A stretch of DNA of 64,000 bases from Engraulis encrasicolus (Eukaryota > Chordata > Actinopteri > Clupeiformes > Engraulidae). This document shows positions 1 to 11,681 of this stretch, piece after piece. Location of the stretch: positions 21,742,484-21,806,483 of the forward strand of contig NC_085860.1 of the NCBI RefSeq assembly GCF_034702125.1, read 5' to 3'. The position numbers were made by a program, and so were the translations under genes. Positions within the stretch are counted from its first letter, which is position 1. Every line of letters starts with the position of its first letter. The notes beneath the pieces are model-generated. The model was not told where the DNA came from. It ran no database searches and worked only from the letters and a program-made list of their open reading frames with translations.

Positions 1-74
1 AGTCTGACTATATCTCTGCAGAGCTGGAATGGAATTTTATTTCCTGCATGTCATGCAATGTCATGTGTGTCTAT

Positions 75-1067
75 CAGAGATGGGACCAAGTCACTAATTT
101 GCAAGTCGCAAGTAAGTCTCAAGTCCTTCCAATCAAGTCCGAGTCAAGTCACAAGTTACGACACATTTGACCAAGTCAAGTCCAAGTCCAAGTCGTGCCA
201 AAGCCAAGTCAAGTCAAGTCCAAGTCCAAGTCCAAGTCGTGCCAAAGCCAAGTCAAGTCCAAGTCTTATGCCAAGCCTTGTGTTCTATGTGCAATATTGA
301 CAATTACCTTTGGTCATGAATTCATTACCTCTCCACACTGCTTTGCATGTCCCCCTTCGCCAGTCATGTCCCGAAAATCGACCATGGTATACTATGATTT
401 CAGTTTTTTGAGCATGGTTCGGCATTGGTTTTTGGTTTTACTTGGTTTAACTATAAATTGAACCATGGTTTTACTCTGAAAACTAACCATGATTTTACCA
501 CGGTTTATAATTATTCATTAAATTACTTTCATCTTTTATCCAACGCATATATTAGTGACAGTCCTTTGAGCAATATGGGGTTAGGTGCCTTGCTCAAGGG
601 CACTTCAGTCATGGATGGAGATGTAGGAAGAGGTGGGTTTAAGGGTGGGATTCAAACCTGCAACTCTGTGATCTCCAGCCCAACTCCCTAACCATTACAG
701 CACGGCTGCAGACAAGCTTTCATGTTTGTTTGGGTGACCATGCAACCCACAATTGATCATATATATTTTTTAGCATGGTTTTTGACTATGGTTGAAGGTA
801 AATCATTTATTTTTTCTTTCTTTCATGCATTTTTTTCACACACAAAATGCAAAAATATATATATATATATATTCATTGACTTGGAGCACAATTGCAAGTC
901 ATTGCAAGCTAAAACTGTCAAGTCGAGTCAAGTCTCAAGTCAATAGCGTACAAGTCGAGTCAAGTCACAAGTCATTCCTAATATTGGCAAGTCAAGTCTC
1001 AAGTCGAGTCATTTGTGACTCAAGTCACAAGTCAGTCCGAGTCACAAGTCACAAGTCCACATCTCTG
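75..1067. mobile_element. Nonautonomous hAT-type element with CAAGTC arrays
   Basis: The element is flanked by a perfect 8-bp duplication GTGTCTAT (67-74 and 1,068-1,075) and has ends CAGAGATG/CATCTCTG. The right arm has the empty site, so the insertion postdates the inverted duplication. Subterminal arrays of CAAGTC-type units occupy about 100-270 and 895-1,060. The interior (about 560-710) carries a common fish repeat segment. No transposase is seen. Confidence 0.85.
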
Positions 1068-1418
1068 GTGTCTATTGTCTTGGTATTACTAAAGAGATAA
1101 TTGACATGGATATTATTGTGGTAATTGACATGGTTAGCATGGTATTGGTCTACAGCAGAGGTGTCAACATTTACAGTGGGCCAAAATGAAAATCTGGAAA
1201 GTTGGGAGCTGAATTCCATATTTATTCCCAAATGCACTGAAACTGCATATATTAAATACTTAGAGGTACACTGTGCAGGAAATGGCCAAAAAAGGTACTG
1301 CAACTATGCTGCTTGTTGAAACTGGGTTGGCTATTGCCAAATTTGTATATGTGTATATGTCAGCCTATGTATAGCATGTGCTGTTATACTAGTCTGCGAG
1401 CCTATTCTCATGCGCCTT

Positions 1419-1663
1419 CGTAGAGGACCCACAATATAAATCTATTCATTGTGTGGTACCGTTACGATAAAACCCTGTTTTTCGTGGTTGGGCGACACCT
1501 CCATTGCCCACTAAAATTGGCTCCTGAATCGTAAAGCTACCACAAATCAGACAGCCCATTAAAATGTATAGGCTCATGGAGGTGTCACCCAACCACGAAA
1601 AACGGGGGTTTTCTCCTAATGGTACCATGCTATGAATAGATTTATATCCACGCTACCTCTACG
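1419..1663. mobile_element. Foldback/MITE-like inverted repeat
   Basis: Two arms of roughly 75 bp, starting CGTAGAGG and ending CCTCTACG, are near-complementary. They share a ...TAAATCTATTCAT... block and a ...CGTGGTTGGG... block, with a short unrelated centre. There is no coding potential. Confidence 0.7.
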
Positions 1664-2214
1664 ACCCAGCGTGTGACACGCTTAAGTCTCTGCCCCTCCC
1701 GGGCAGCTCATGGGGCTGGGAAAATCAAAAACTTTGACTGGGCTGTAATGGACTGATCAAACCTATTTTCCGATCCACCTTGCATCCCCTCCTAGATCAC
1801 ACATATGCTGTACCTGGACTACACAGCAGATGTCGCATGTCTGACGTGCAGCCACTTCAGCTGCGGTGCACATTGTAGTCTCTAACCCAGTTTCGCCCAA
1901 AAAACAAAATAACCTTTCTTGCCTGCCGAAAATGAGTGGTTTTACAACGGCAATCCAAACGTTTCAAAATCACTGCTATCAAAATGTGAAATCCAGAGCA
2001 CATGCCAAATGGAATCAGGATTTAGCTTGCCTCGCTCCATTTGGGTACAGGTCTTTTCGTCGAATGGATTCTTGAGAGGGGACCATTCGAACAAAACGTT
2101 GGACCATTCGTATAAGGCAGGGGATCTTTCGTCGAGGACGTTCCGTCTACCGCAAAAGCCTACGAAACGTCCTTAAAATTGAACTAAAGATCCTTAGGTT
2201 TGAACTAAACGTCC

Positions 2215-2338
2215 CTTCAGCCTGCCTATATTAGAAATGTAAATCAGCTTTTTTAATGCTCATTTTAACGGGTTTTCTTCAGCCTGCCTATATTAGAAAT
2301 GTAAATCAGCTTTTTTAATGCTCATTTTAACGGTTTTG
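2215..2338. repeat. 62-bp direct tandem repeat, two copies
   Basis: A 62-bp unit beginning CTTCAGCCTGCCTAT is repeated with almost no change. A diverged third segment occurs near 3,120-3,190. Confidence 0.8.
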
Positions 2339-3553
2339 TTTATTTAAATATCTAAATCAGCTGTTAAGTTTTGTTTTTTGTTGATTTAAACATGTAAATC
2401 TATAAATAAAATGTACTTACTCATTTTAACTGGTAGGCCTATGTTGTTGTTTTTTTTACCTTTACGTCGTTACATTTTTTGACAATTTACGTTTAAGCCC
2501 TTACATTTTTTGACAATTATCTAGACAATATTTGAGAAGCTTTTTTTTCACTTTTACGCCGTTACTTTACTCCCTTACATGTTTTGACAAATATCTGTAG
2601 GCCTATGTTACTTTCTACTCCTTACATTTCTGAAACAGTATTTGAGTAGCCCCAGCTGCGGGCAGAGAGGCGGGACCAAGCACAGCCTTGTCGCTTTGAA
2701 TCAGGGCAGCGTGCGTCTAGAAGTCCTGACCACTGCACATTTGGTTGTCATGCAGCGACTTTCCGGTAACTTTTTAGATGAAAGCTTCTAGCTACCGTCT
2801 TCTGGGGGTCTGGAATATACCTACGTGTGGAGAGTAGGCCTATAGCTTCACTATTCAAATTAAATGCAAAGCACCAGCAACAAGAGAAAGCTGTCTGCCG
2901 ACACTCTGATGTTTCTGATTCTGCATGACAACAAATAGTTCGCGCATGAGCCAGAAAAGATACAACAGTGTCGGAAAACATAGCCTGCAGAATGCACCCA
3001 TGTTAAATCCATGCTACAGTTTAGAGGGAGAGAGAGAGAGAGAGAGAGAGAGAAAGAAAATGTCCCTTCAGGCTGCCTATTTTTTTTGTTGGAAATCCTC
3101 CTCCAATCCCTTCAAGCCTTCAGGCTGCTTATTTTGTAAATGTTTAAAAATGTAATTCAGCTGATTTTAACGCTCATTCTAACGTCTTTTGTTGATTTAA
3201 AAATGTAATTCAGCTATTTTTCACGGTCATTTTAACTGTAAAGGCAATAGTTTTGAGCAATTATTTTATTTGTAGCCTATTAGGCCTCTTTATTAAATAA
3301 GCTGGTAGCTACCTATTTTGGCCTCGTTATTAAATAAGCTAACTGCCTATTTTGTTTTAGGTTTCGTTAGAATTCCTCCGTAGTTCTACTTGTCAGACGT
3401 AGCCTAGAACTACTTGTAATATTTGCACTATTGGTGGAATCGTTTTACGCAAACAAAATAGACACACGAGAAATCCCCAACACATATCCCCAGCACAATA
3501 TTGCAACACACACTTTGCACAATGATATTGAATGAGTCCAATGTTCTTGCAAC

Positions 3554-4478
3554 CAGTGTTGCCAATTTAGCGACTTTGTCGCTAGATTTAGCAACTTTTG
3601 GCCACCTCTGGCGACAAAAAAAATCATCTAGCGACTTAGCGACTTTTCAGGCTCAATCTGGCCGAATCTAGCGACTATTTCGCTTGTCTTGTGAGAGGCA
3701 AATCAGTGTCCCTCCTCACGACACCACACAATGCATTTCCAGTGGCGGGTAGAGAGACCGACGTGACACATGATGCACGCACCACGGTGTGGCAACTTTT
3801 GTGATACGCACAGGAATTCTCATGCACGAACATCTGCTTGTATGAGACTACGGCAAGCGATATGGGACAAATATATGGCAGGAACCGAATGTCAACATAA
3901 ACCGAGATTACACAATCTTCGATATGGTCACCAAATGTTTTGGGACTGTCATTTATGTTATGCCTACACTTTGGAATTAGATCAGAGTCTTGTTGTTACA
4001 CAGGTATATTTGATTTACCTAAACTGTACCCTGTACTTAACTTTACTCGGTCTACCCTACAAGCATATGACAAATTTAAATGAGCACTAGCAGGCTGGCC
4101 GCACCGACCGCAGTGAATCTCGGGCACATGGCGACAAAAAAACTCATCTAGCGCCTTTAGCGACTTTTTGGTGCATGTGGCGACTTTTTAAAACGTGCAT
4201 TTTCTGTGACAAATGAATAGTTTTTCCACATAATTCTGACTCTGCGCCGCCGTCAGAAGCGTTTCCCCACGGTTAAGCGGGGCTGCAGATAAGCTCTGAT
4301 CTCCAAAAAGTAGCTAGCACCGCCGATTTGTACTGTGGACGAAGGCATGTGGGCACGTTTTCTGTAGATCAGCGCGCCGTGCGTGACATTGTGACGTCAT
4401 ACGTAACGTCATGACGTCATCTAGCGACTTCTCAGCAAGCCCATAGCGACTTTGGCTGATTTTCTTTTGGCAACACTG
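3554..4478. mobile_element. hAT-type MITE with GCGACTT-rich ends
   Basis: The ends CAGTGTTGCCAA and TTGGCAACACTG are exact inverted repeats, flanked by a perfect 8-bp duplication CTTGCAAC (3,546-3,553 and 4,479-4,486). Subterminal regions are full of TAGCGACTT-type words. No transposase is visible in the 925 bp. Confidence 0.9.
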
Positions 4479-5134
4479 CTTGCAACACTTTCCCCCTGGC
4501 CACATCAACATGAATGGAACATTCTTCCTAGCGTGCGCGCTCTCGCTTGAAGGTGATTGCCATACGGGTTTGAAAGTCAGTTTTCACTTCGCGACTCTAG
4601 AGCAAATCAGCTGGTACTGCGCCGCTTGCTTGCTGGTCAATAAACGTTGAACTGAACCGTTTTGTGTGCGTGTATGCATGCGTATAGCCTACCAACGTCT
4701 GCCCATGCCACACGATGCATAGACAGTTCCAACACCAAATAATAAAGAGTAGGCTACATCAGAGCAGTGAGTCTTTAAATTCAGTGAAACGGTGAGAAGG
4801 TTTTTTTTTTTGTAAGTGGTTGCAACCATGCATGTTTTCTGTGGAAAACATCAGGTCCTCATGGCGACGCCAGGCTTGCTGAAAATGGTGACAAACACAT
4901 TCAGAATACACATTTCTTAATGGGAAGTTGTTGAGAACAAAGTGTTCACTAATGGGCATGAAGTCTTGTCATGCAAATGACCTGCCGTGTTCAGTGGAAG
5001 TCATTCCCCCTCCCACATAGACAAGGCAACCCTTTCAACAGGGCCACGCAGAGTGGACAGTGGAATGCTGCTTGAAATAAGTCGATAATGAATAAAATAT
5101 TACGCGCAACGTCTACAAGAAAAGTAATGGCTAT

Positions 5135-5850
5135 TATTACCGTTGCGCGTAAAGATGAGAAAGGGATGGATAGATGGATGGATGCTATCCTATGGAAGGG
5201 GCCGTCAAACAGTCTACATGACATCTTCATTAAAGTCGTTAAGTACTTGTCAACAAAATCATGCCCCCGAAATCCGCCTCCATTAAAGGCAATAACCAAC
5301 TGTCGGTCTACATATCACTGAAGCATAATCGCACCAAATGACTTCAGGCCGGTGAATGGTGAGCGCGATGCAATTAATTTTTCTGATTTCCATTTTGGTT
5401 GAACTATAGCCTACATTAGTGCAGGTGCCTATATATATGCGCAACATTGTATCCCGTTAACATCCATAACACCGTCGTCAAAGTCTTAGCAAACACAATC
5501 ATAAAATATTTTATCAATATCACAATGGTGCGGCTGATTTAGGACCTCCAGTTCAGCGTTCTGCTCTGTTGTTCTCTCTCTCTCTCTCTCTGACACAAGA
5601 GGTTTACATTTTCTGGAAATCTTGCCACCATCAAGTGAAAATTATTAGATCGCCATTTTATGCTGCAGTGATATTGACCAAAATTTGGCTATTGCCTTTA
5701 ATGGAGGTGGATTTTGGGGCCATGATTGTCTTCACAAGTATTTAACGATTTTCATGACAAAGATGTCATGTGTAGCCATAGCCTACTGTGTTTGACGGCC
5801 CCATCTTCTTGCACATCTTTACGCGCAACGGTCATAATGGCGTCTCGCAC
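5135..5850. repeat. Inverted-repeat element
   Basis: About 165 bp at 5,135-5,300 is repeated in inverted orientation at about 5,690-5,850. Shared words include TTACGCGCAACG and the block around CCTTTAATGGAGGTGGATTT. The centre holds a short CT microsatellite (5,575-5,592). No gene is seen. Confidence 0.65.
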
Positions 5851-6808
5851 TACACATGCTCGGATGATGCCAGAGGCGAATAGCAAAAAGCCAAATTAAG
5901 GCATATTCGACATAGACCACGACAAGTTACCGTTTGGCTCGCAGTTGGATGTTTATTCAGTGGAATTATGTGCGTCCATCAAATGCATCCATCAAATGCA
6001 GCACAGTCTCCGTTACTTTCACGTGAGGTTCAAATGGACATTACTCAACAAAAATGCAATTCTGGGAACCAACAACTGAAGTAGTCTACAACATAGAATA
6101 TGTACCACATATAGGGGATTACCACCCAGATTTGGTGCAATTTGAGGACAAATTTCAATAGGCCAACTGCGACTTTGAATCACTTATTTCCCGGGATTCC
6201 CGGGATACGGTTTGTATTTTCCTGGGATTTGATTCATTTTCATTTTCAGTCCTTTTCTTTATTTACCGTGCGTTATGCCCAGCTTTTATTGAATACAGGG
6301 CAGGTTTTGAAGTTCACCAAACGAGCATAAACTTTGCTAGTCATTAAAACTCTTTTTTTACCAGCACTGACCTGTACACTGTTTCATGTATTAACTAATT
6401 GCACTTTCTGCCTTCTCGTTTCACATGTGATAAATAAAGTGCTTGCATTGACAGGCTGTTGTTTTAATTTCGCATTTCTTTCATGTCCACTTAGTATGCT
6501 TTATCCAATTAGCCATGGATGCAGGATCATTCACTGGACTGGACACTATTGTAAGAGGTGAAATTTAGACCACGATTCAGGAACGACAGACAACAGGAGT
6601 AAAGGTTGTGGTCGTTTTATTTTTACAATTTCATAAAATACAATTAGGAGGGAAAACCACCACAATGTCCATGCAGCCAGCAGCGTCTGTAAACTGCTAT
6701 CGTCTTTGAATAAATTAATAAATAATCACAATCTGGAGACACTCGGACGATAGTAGCCTACAAAAGTTAAGTTACACACTCAGCCACTGCTGCCGGACGT
6801 TATTCAAC

Positions 6809-7945
6809 TTTATTATATGGTTGTGACGTCATCGGTCGAATGCTCCATTCATTTCAACGGGGCTCCCCAACGTTCGCACGTCTGTTATTTTTCGATAACG
6901 GACGGGTTGGTCTATAACAGACTGCTGTCAATGGCAACAAGACTTTTCACTGCTAAAGCGACTTTTCAACAAGACTCTAATCAGCTGCTGTGATAGACAA
7001 CACCTGTTGTCCTGGCTACCTAGCTGTTGCCTAGCGGTGTTTCACAACGGCACTGTTATGTTTTGCGCAGCAACAATCTTAACATTAAATAGGCCTAAAG
7101 AAATGTCCCCGCCATGTGTGAATCATTTAAGTATATCCATATAATAAGCGGGTTAACTTTCGGCGAGTCGGTCGCTTTGTGGAATAGCAGCACTTCAGAG
7201 AGAACAAGACCCCTCCGCTCCGCGTCGGGGTCTAAAGATTCTCTCTGTCGTGCTGCTATTCCACGGTAGCGACCTTCTCGCCGAACGTTAACCCTTACTT
7301 ATTATATGGTTGTGACGTCATCTGTCGAATGCTCCATTCATTTCAAAGGGGCTCCCCAACGTTCGGACGTCTGTTATTTTTCGATAACGGACGGGTTGGT
7401 CTATAACAGACCGCTGTCAATGGCAACAAGACTTTTCACTGCTAAAGCGACTTTTCAACAAGACTCTAATCAGCTGCTGTGATATACAGCACCCGTTGTC
7501 CTGGCTACCGCTGTCAATGGCAACAAGGCGTTCACTGCTAAAGCCACTGGCTTGTATACAAGTCAGTGGCTAAAGCGAATGTTTCATATCACTCCGCAGG
7601 GGGTCCGGTCTTTTGTCACTCTAATCAGCTGCTGTGATAGACAACACCTGTTGTCCTGGCTACCTAGCTGTTGCCTAACGGAGTTCCACAACGGCACTGT
7701 TTTGTTTTGCGCAGCAACAATCTTAACATTAAATAGGTCTAAAGAAATGTCCCCGCCATGTGTGAATCATTTAAGTATATCCATATAATAAGCGGGTTAA
7801 CTTTCGGCGAGTCGGTCGCTTTGTGGAATAGCAGCACTTCAGAGAGAACAAGACCCCTCCGCTCCGCGTCGGGGTCTAAAGATTCTCTCTGTCGTGCTGC
7901 TATTCCACGGTAGCGACCTTCTCGCCGAACGTTAACCCTTACATA
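6809..7945. repeat. Direct duplication of ~0.5-0.64-kb unit, each with a hairpin
   Basis: Unit 1 (about 6,809-7,297) and unit 2 (about 7,298-7,945) start at TTATATGGTTGTGACGTCAT and end at ...GAACGTTAACCCTTA. Unit 2 has an extra internal partial repeat (about 7,505-7,640). Each unit ends in a strong hairpin formed by GCGGGTTAA...GGCGAG and CTCGCCGAACGTTAACCC around a GGAATAGCAGCA/TGCTGCTATTCC stem. Confidence 0.8.
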
Positions 7946-8488
7946 ACACGCCCAATAGCCTACCCAAATGCAACTTACCCACAGTTCCCAAAGCGACCGG
8001 CCGCACGCAATGGATACCTACAGCACACGTCCCGGCACGACAGCATGGAGCAGACAGCTCAGCAGCCCTGCCCCACCCCAGCGTGTAGCGCACAAGTCTA
8101 CACTATTGTTCGAGTGTTCTTATTTCAAGAAAGCAAACTGTCACTGTCCGCCGGCCGCTGTCGTGACATCTTTTATTAACACTAGTATTTTTTTAACAAG
8201 TGAGGAGTTCGTTGATAGTTTCCTTAAGAGTGAAGTAGCCTACTCTTTAGGCTAGCGTTGCCTCCTCCAGCCAACCATCCGGCGCACAGTGTTCAGTCTG
8301 TAGCAGGATCGGTAGGCGATGATGGTCAGGGCGCACATCAGTGCTTGGGTTGTCTATGCTTTTTACTGGAATACTGTCGCCGATCAGATAGAAATGATCC
8401 TGTTATGAACCCGAGTTTAGTAGATATCGCGTAGTGAACGAGGCAGCCTGCTGTTTGAAGCGCAATGTGGCTGTAACAAGTTAGAAAG

Positions 8489-8841
8489 TACACAGTAAAT
8501 TTGCCAGTGTTAATTTTGCAGTGTTAAGACTTATTAACACTATTGGAGTAATTCCAACACCAAATGGAGTGAGATGCTCTCCAGTGTCAGTGACAAATGA
8601 AGTTGTTAAATTGTGTGGAGTTAGAAGTACTCCAGAGAGCCCCCGCCTCCTCGAGGTGATGGAGTTTGTCTGCGCCTTTGTATGCTCCCCGAAACTGCTT
8701 TACTCTTTATAGTGTTAGCTTAACACTATAAATCTAACATCAGTGTTTAACACTGATCTGGAGCAGGACCAAATAGACACTAGAACAATGTTAATTTTAA
8801 CTCTTTAAGTGTTATTTTAACACTACAAAATTTACTGTGTA
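8489..8841. mobile_element. MITE with TACACAGTAAATTT termini
   Basis: The ends TACACAGTAAATTT and AAATTTACTGTGTA are inverted repeats, followed inward by repeated CAGTGTTAA / TTAACACT words. This is a typical short nonautonomous DNA element, about 350 bp, with no coding capacity. Confidence 0.75.
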
Positions 8842-9139
8842 GCCAAACTCTGTTGCTTGTTAACCTTTTTAAATTATGAGCGTAATGATGGGGTGGCGTC
8901 CACGCCAATGTCATATCCTGAGCGTATTGCTCGGTGCGTAATTCCAAGAGCAGTATAATGAAAAGGAAGAAAAGGAAGATGATGGGCTAGACCCGAAATG
9001 TTTGTCCCCTGTTTGTCGGTTTTATTTACTTTTTTCGGCTTTGTTTAATACAGTTTTTGATTCTGCATTCAGCTCCAGTGTGGGACTCCTTTCTTTCTTT
9101 TTATATTATGAGCGTTCCACGGGGAGCGTACCAATGTTC

Positions 9140-9790
9140 CCACGCCCCATTGGTCCCACAGCCCATTGGTCCCACGGCCCACTGGTCCCACAGCCCATTG
9201 GTCCCACAACCCATTGGTCCCACAGCCCATTGGTCCCACGTCACTAAGACTTTTTTTCATTATTTAGGCCCATTGGTCCCACAGCCCATTGGTCCCACAG
9301 TCCATTGTTCCCACAGCCCATTGGTCCCACATTGCTTTTTTCTTTTAATTTTTAGGCCCATTGGTCCCACGGGACTCACTAGTTCGACGCCCTTTCGGTA
9401 CTTACCGCTTACATCATACGACCCTAAACCTAACCCTAACCTTAACCCTAAACCTAACCCTAACCTTAACCCTAAACCTAACACTGACCTTAAATCGCTT
9501 GTTTGAAATGTTTGATTACCATGTGAAGTATCGAGAGGGCGTCAAACTAGTGGGTCCCTTGGTCCCACAGCCCATTGAACTGTTTGTGATGTGGGACCAA
9601 TGGACTGTGGGACCAATGGACTGTGGGACCAACGGACCTAAAATTAAATTAAAAAATCTTAGTGATGTGGGACCAATGGGCTATGGGACCAATGGGCTGT
9701 GGGACCATTGGGCCTAATTTTGAAAAAACGCAAAAGTCTTAGCAATGTGGGACCAATGGGCTGTGGGACCAATGGGCCGTGGGAACATTG
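9140..9790. repeat. Inverted GGTCCCACAGCCCATT minisatellite with telomere-like core
   Basis: About 16-bp units of CCCATTGGTCCCACAG run in one orientation at 9,147-9,370 and in the opposite orientation at 9,590-9,790. Between them an inverted pair (9,375-9,410 and 9,520-9,553, sharing CACTAGTT, GACGCCCT and TACTT) encloses a CCCTAA/CCTTAA-rich tract at 9,421-9,482. A smaller relative lies at 59,035-59,320. Confidence 0.8.
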
Positions 9791-9916
9791 GGCTGACCCC
9801 ATTCCGCGAACTATCTTTCTTTGCGCACGCTATAAAATGGCAATAAACCTGTTAATATAAACTACTGGTTAACTATGTATTCTATGCTTTCTAATGTTAA
9901 TAAAGGCGGGATAAGC

Positions 9917-10060
9917 GGGATAATGTATTGTCCACACGTGACTACGGAAATATATTTCCTTCGAAGCGGAATAACAGCACTCTGCCTTCGGCATCGGGGG
10001 TCTTATTCGCCCCGTAGGGCAATATTTTCTTATCGTCACGTGTGGACAATACATTATCCC
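9917..10060. repeat. Hairpin element with perfect 25-bp arms
   Basis: The arms at 9,917-9,941 and 10,036-10,060 are perfect inverted copies (GGGATAATG...CACGTGA). The inner part is also partly self-complementary. Its ends (AGCGGGATAA / TTATCCCTTA) resemble those of the hairpins at 7,137-7,300 and 7,790-7,945 (GCGGGTTAA / TTAACCCTTA), suggesting one family. Confidence 0.75.
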
Positions 10061-10901
10061 TTACCTTTAAATTACTATTGTAAGCCTACATTTTAAAACA
10101 TTTCGTCGATATTGTAGCGGTGCAACCGACTGTTTTAAGTTATGAGATGGGCGCCAGCCAGGCAACAATAAGACTGCCGTTACCTTTCCAAAAATGAATA
10201 CAAATCAGTGACCAACACATTAGAAATAACTCAGATCAACACAACGAATATCTTTTCTTATTTTTAGTAGTGCACTTTTGCAAAACCCTTGTTTGCAGAC
10301 TTGTGCGCTTGGTCTCAATTTGGAGCAGCTCACATCAATGTCTGGCTTAGCATTCTTGCGAATGCTGATCTTCTCGGCGCACACTTCATGGTTCCCTCTC
10401 TCTTGCTCTCTCGGCTTGTTGCTTCCTGACAGTCTCACCCGCCATTTGAAATTAACCCCATTTTATAGTGCACAGGGGGTAACGCTGTTATCTCACTCCG
10501 GAGGAGGCAGAGGCAGTCCGTTACGATATAGTATATTTATAAAATAGGCTATAAAATAGGCCTAATGATAAAAAAAGCAGCCTGAACTAAAATGAAAAAT
10601 TAATTTAAAAAAAATAGAGACGCACGCACGCACTTTCTACATGGTTCGATTTTTGTTTTCATTGTTTTCATTGTTGTTTCATTGTTGTTTCAAGTTTGAT
10701 AAAATATAAAAATAATAGGCTAATAAAATAAGCAGACTAAACTAAACGTCTGCCCAGTTAAACGAAAGGTCTGCACGGGTTGAACGTAACGTCCTTAGGT
10801 CTTCTACGAAAAATCTTCAGGTACTGCACGAAACGCCCCATGCCTTCTACGAATGGTCCAACGTTTTGTTCGAATGGTCCCCTCTCAACAATTCATTAGA
10901 C

Positions 10902-11261
10902 CAGTGGTTCCCAACCTATGGGTCGGGACCCCCCTTATGGGTCGCCAGAGATCCACAGGGGGTCGCGGAGCCCTCTTGATTTTAAGGGGTTTCGTTTTAA
11001 ATATATATAGCCCATGTTGAATAAAAGACAAAGCATTTAACTAATAAATGCATAGACGCAACAAATTGTAAGTGCTACATTAAACATTTATTCAATATTT
11101 GACCAAAGACGAATTGAGGAATAGAATAACTAAAATAAGTTATCACAGGAAACGGAGGGCATCTTGTGACTCCGTCTCGTGCGGGCGCTCGCGTGGTTGG
11201 GTCACCAAAGCTTAAAATAGTAAAAACATGGGTCCCCTAAGAAAAAGGTTGGGAACCACTG
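10902..11261. mobile_element. hAT-type MITE (CAGTGGTTCCCAACC ends)
   Basis: Terminal inverted repeats CAGTGGTTCCCAACC / GGTTGGGAACCACTG span 360 bp. The flanking octamers CATTAGAC and CAGTAGAC match at 7 of 8 positions, as expected for a hAT target duplication. Confidence 0.85.
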
Positions 11262-11499
11262 CAGTAGACGACTCGTCTCGAATTCCTCCATTTACTCCTA
11301 TTCAAAATTTTGTGAGTTACAGCCCCATGGATCGGAAGTAGAAGGGCGTGACTTAGGTGCCCCATTATCTCTCGACCACTTCTGTGGTCCATTTTCAGGG
11401 CAGAGATCTTGACAGGCACCTTCAGAACTGCCTAGCGGGGCTTTAAGCTCTGTGCAGTTGTATACTCATGGGAGATTTTCTGTGTTCAAATTCTACCCT

Positions 11500-11665
11500 T
11501 CCACTCCCGACCTCACTCCATGGCGGAAGTGCCTTTGAACAAGGCACCTAACCCCACATTGCTCCAGGGACTGTAACCAATGCATTGTAATTACTTAAAA
11601 TAACTGTAAGTCACTTTGGATAAAAGCGTGAGCTAAGTGTAGTGTAATGTAATGTAATGTAATGT
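11500..11665. repeat. Common fish repeat ending in (TGTAA)n, shared by both arms
   Basis: The segment containing ACTTTGGATAAAAGCGTGAG followed by TGTAATGTAATG units also lies, inverted, at about 58,480-58,640. It was therefore in intron 6 before the duplication. A relative is at 37,836-37,900. Confidence 0.7.
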
Positions 11666-11681
11666 GTTCCCCTCTGCACAG

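Larger units (their letters stand above)
2072..10888. repeat. 8.8-kb composite bounded by ~150-bp terminal inverted repeats
   Basis: The left end (starting TTGAGAGGGGACCATTCG, about 2,072-2,215) is the inverted counterpart of the right end (about 10,745-10,888, ending in CCTCTCAA). No transposase frame is present between them, only nested smaller repeats. It may be one large nonautonomous element or two copies of a short one. It accounts for most of the growth of left transglutaminase intron 6. Apart from the repeats listed separately, I see nothing coding in 2,340-3,550, 4,490-5,130, 5,850-6,800, 7,950-8,480 or 10,060-10,740. There is a GA microsatellite at about 3,030-3,053. Confidence 0.6.

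Noticed and set aside
9421..9482. True interstitial telomere from chromosome fusion
   Set aside because: Units are degenerate, and the tract is centred inside nested inverted repeats, so a transposon origin is simpler.
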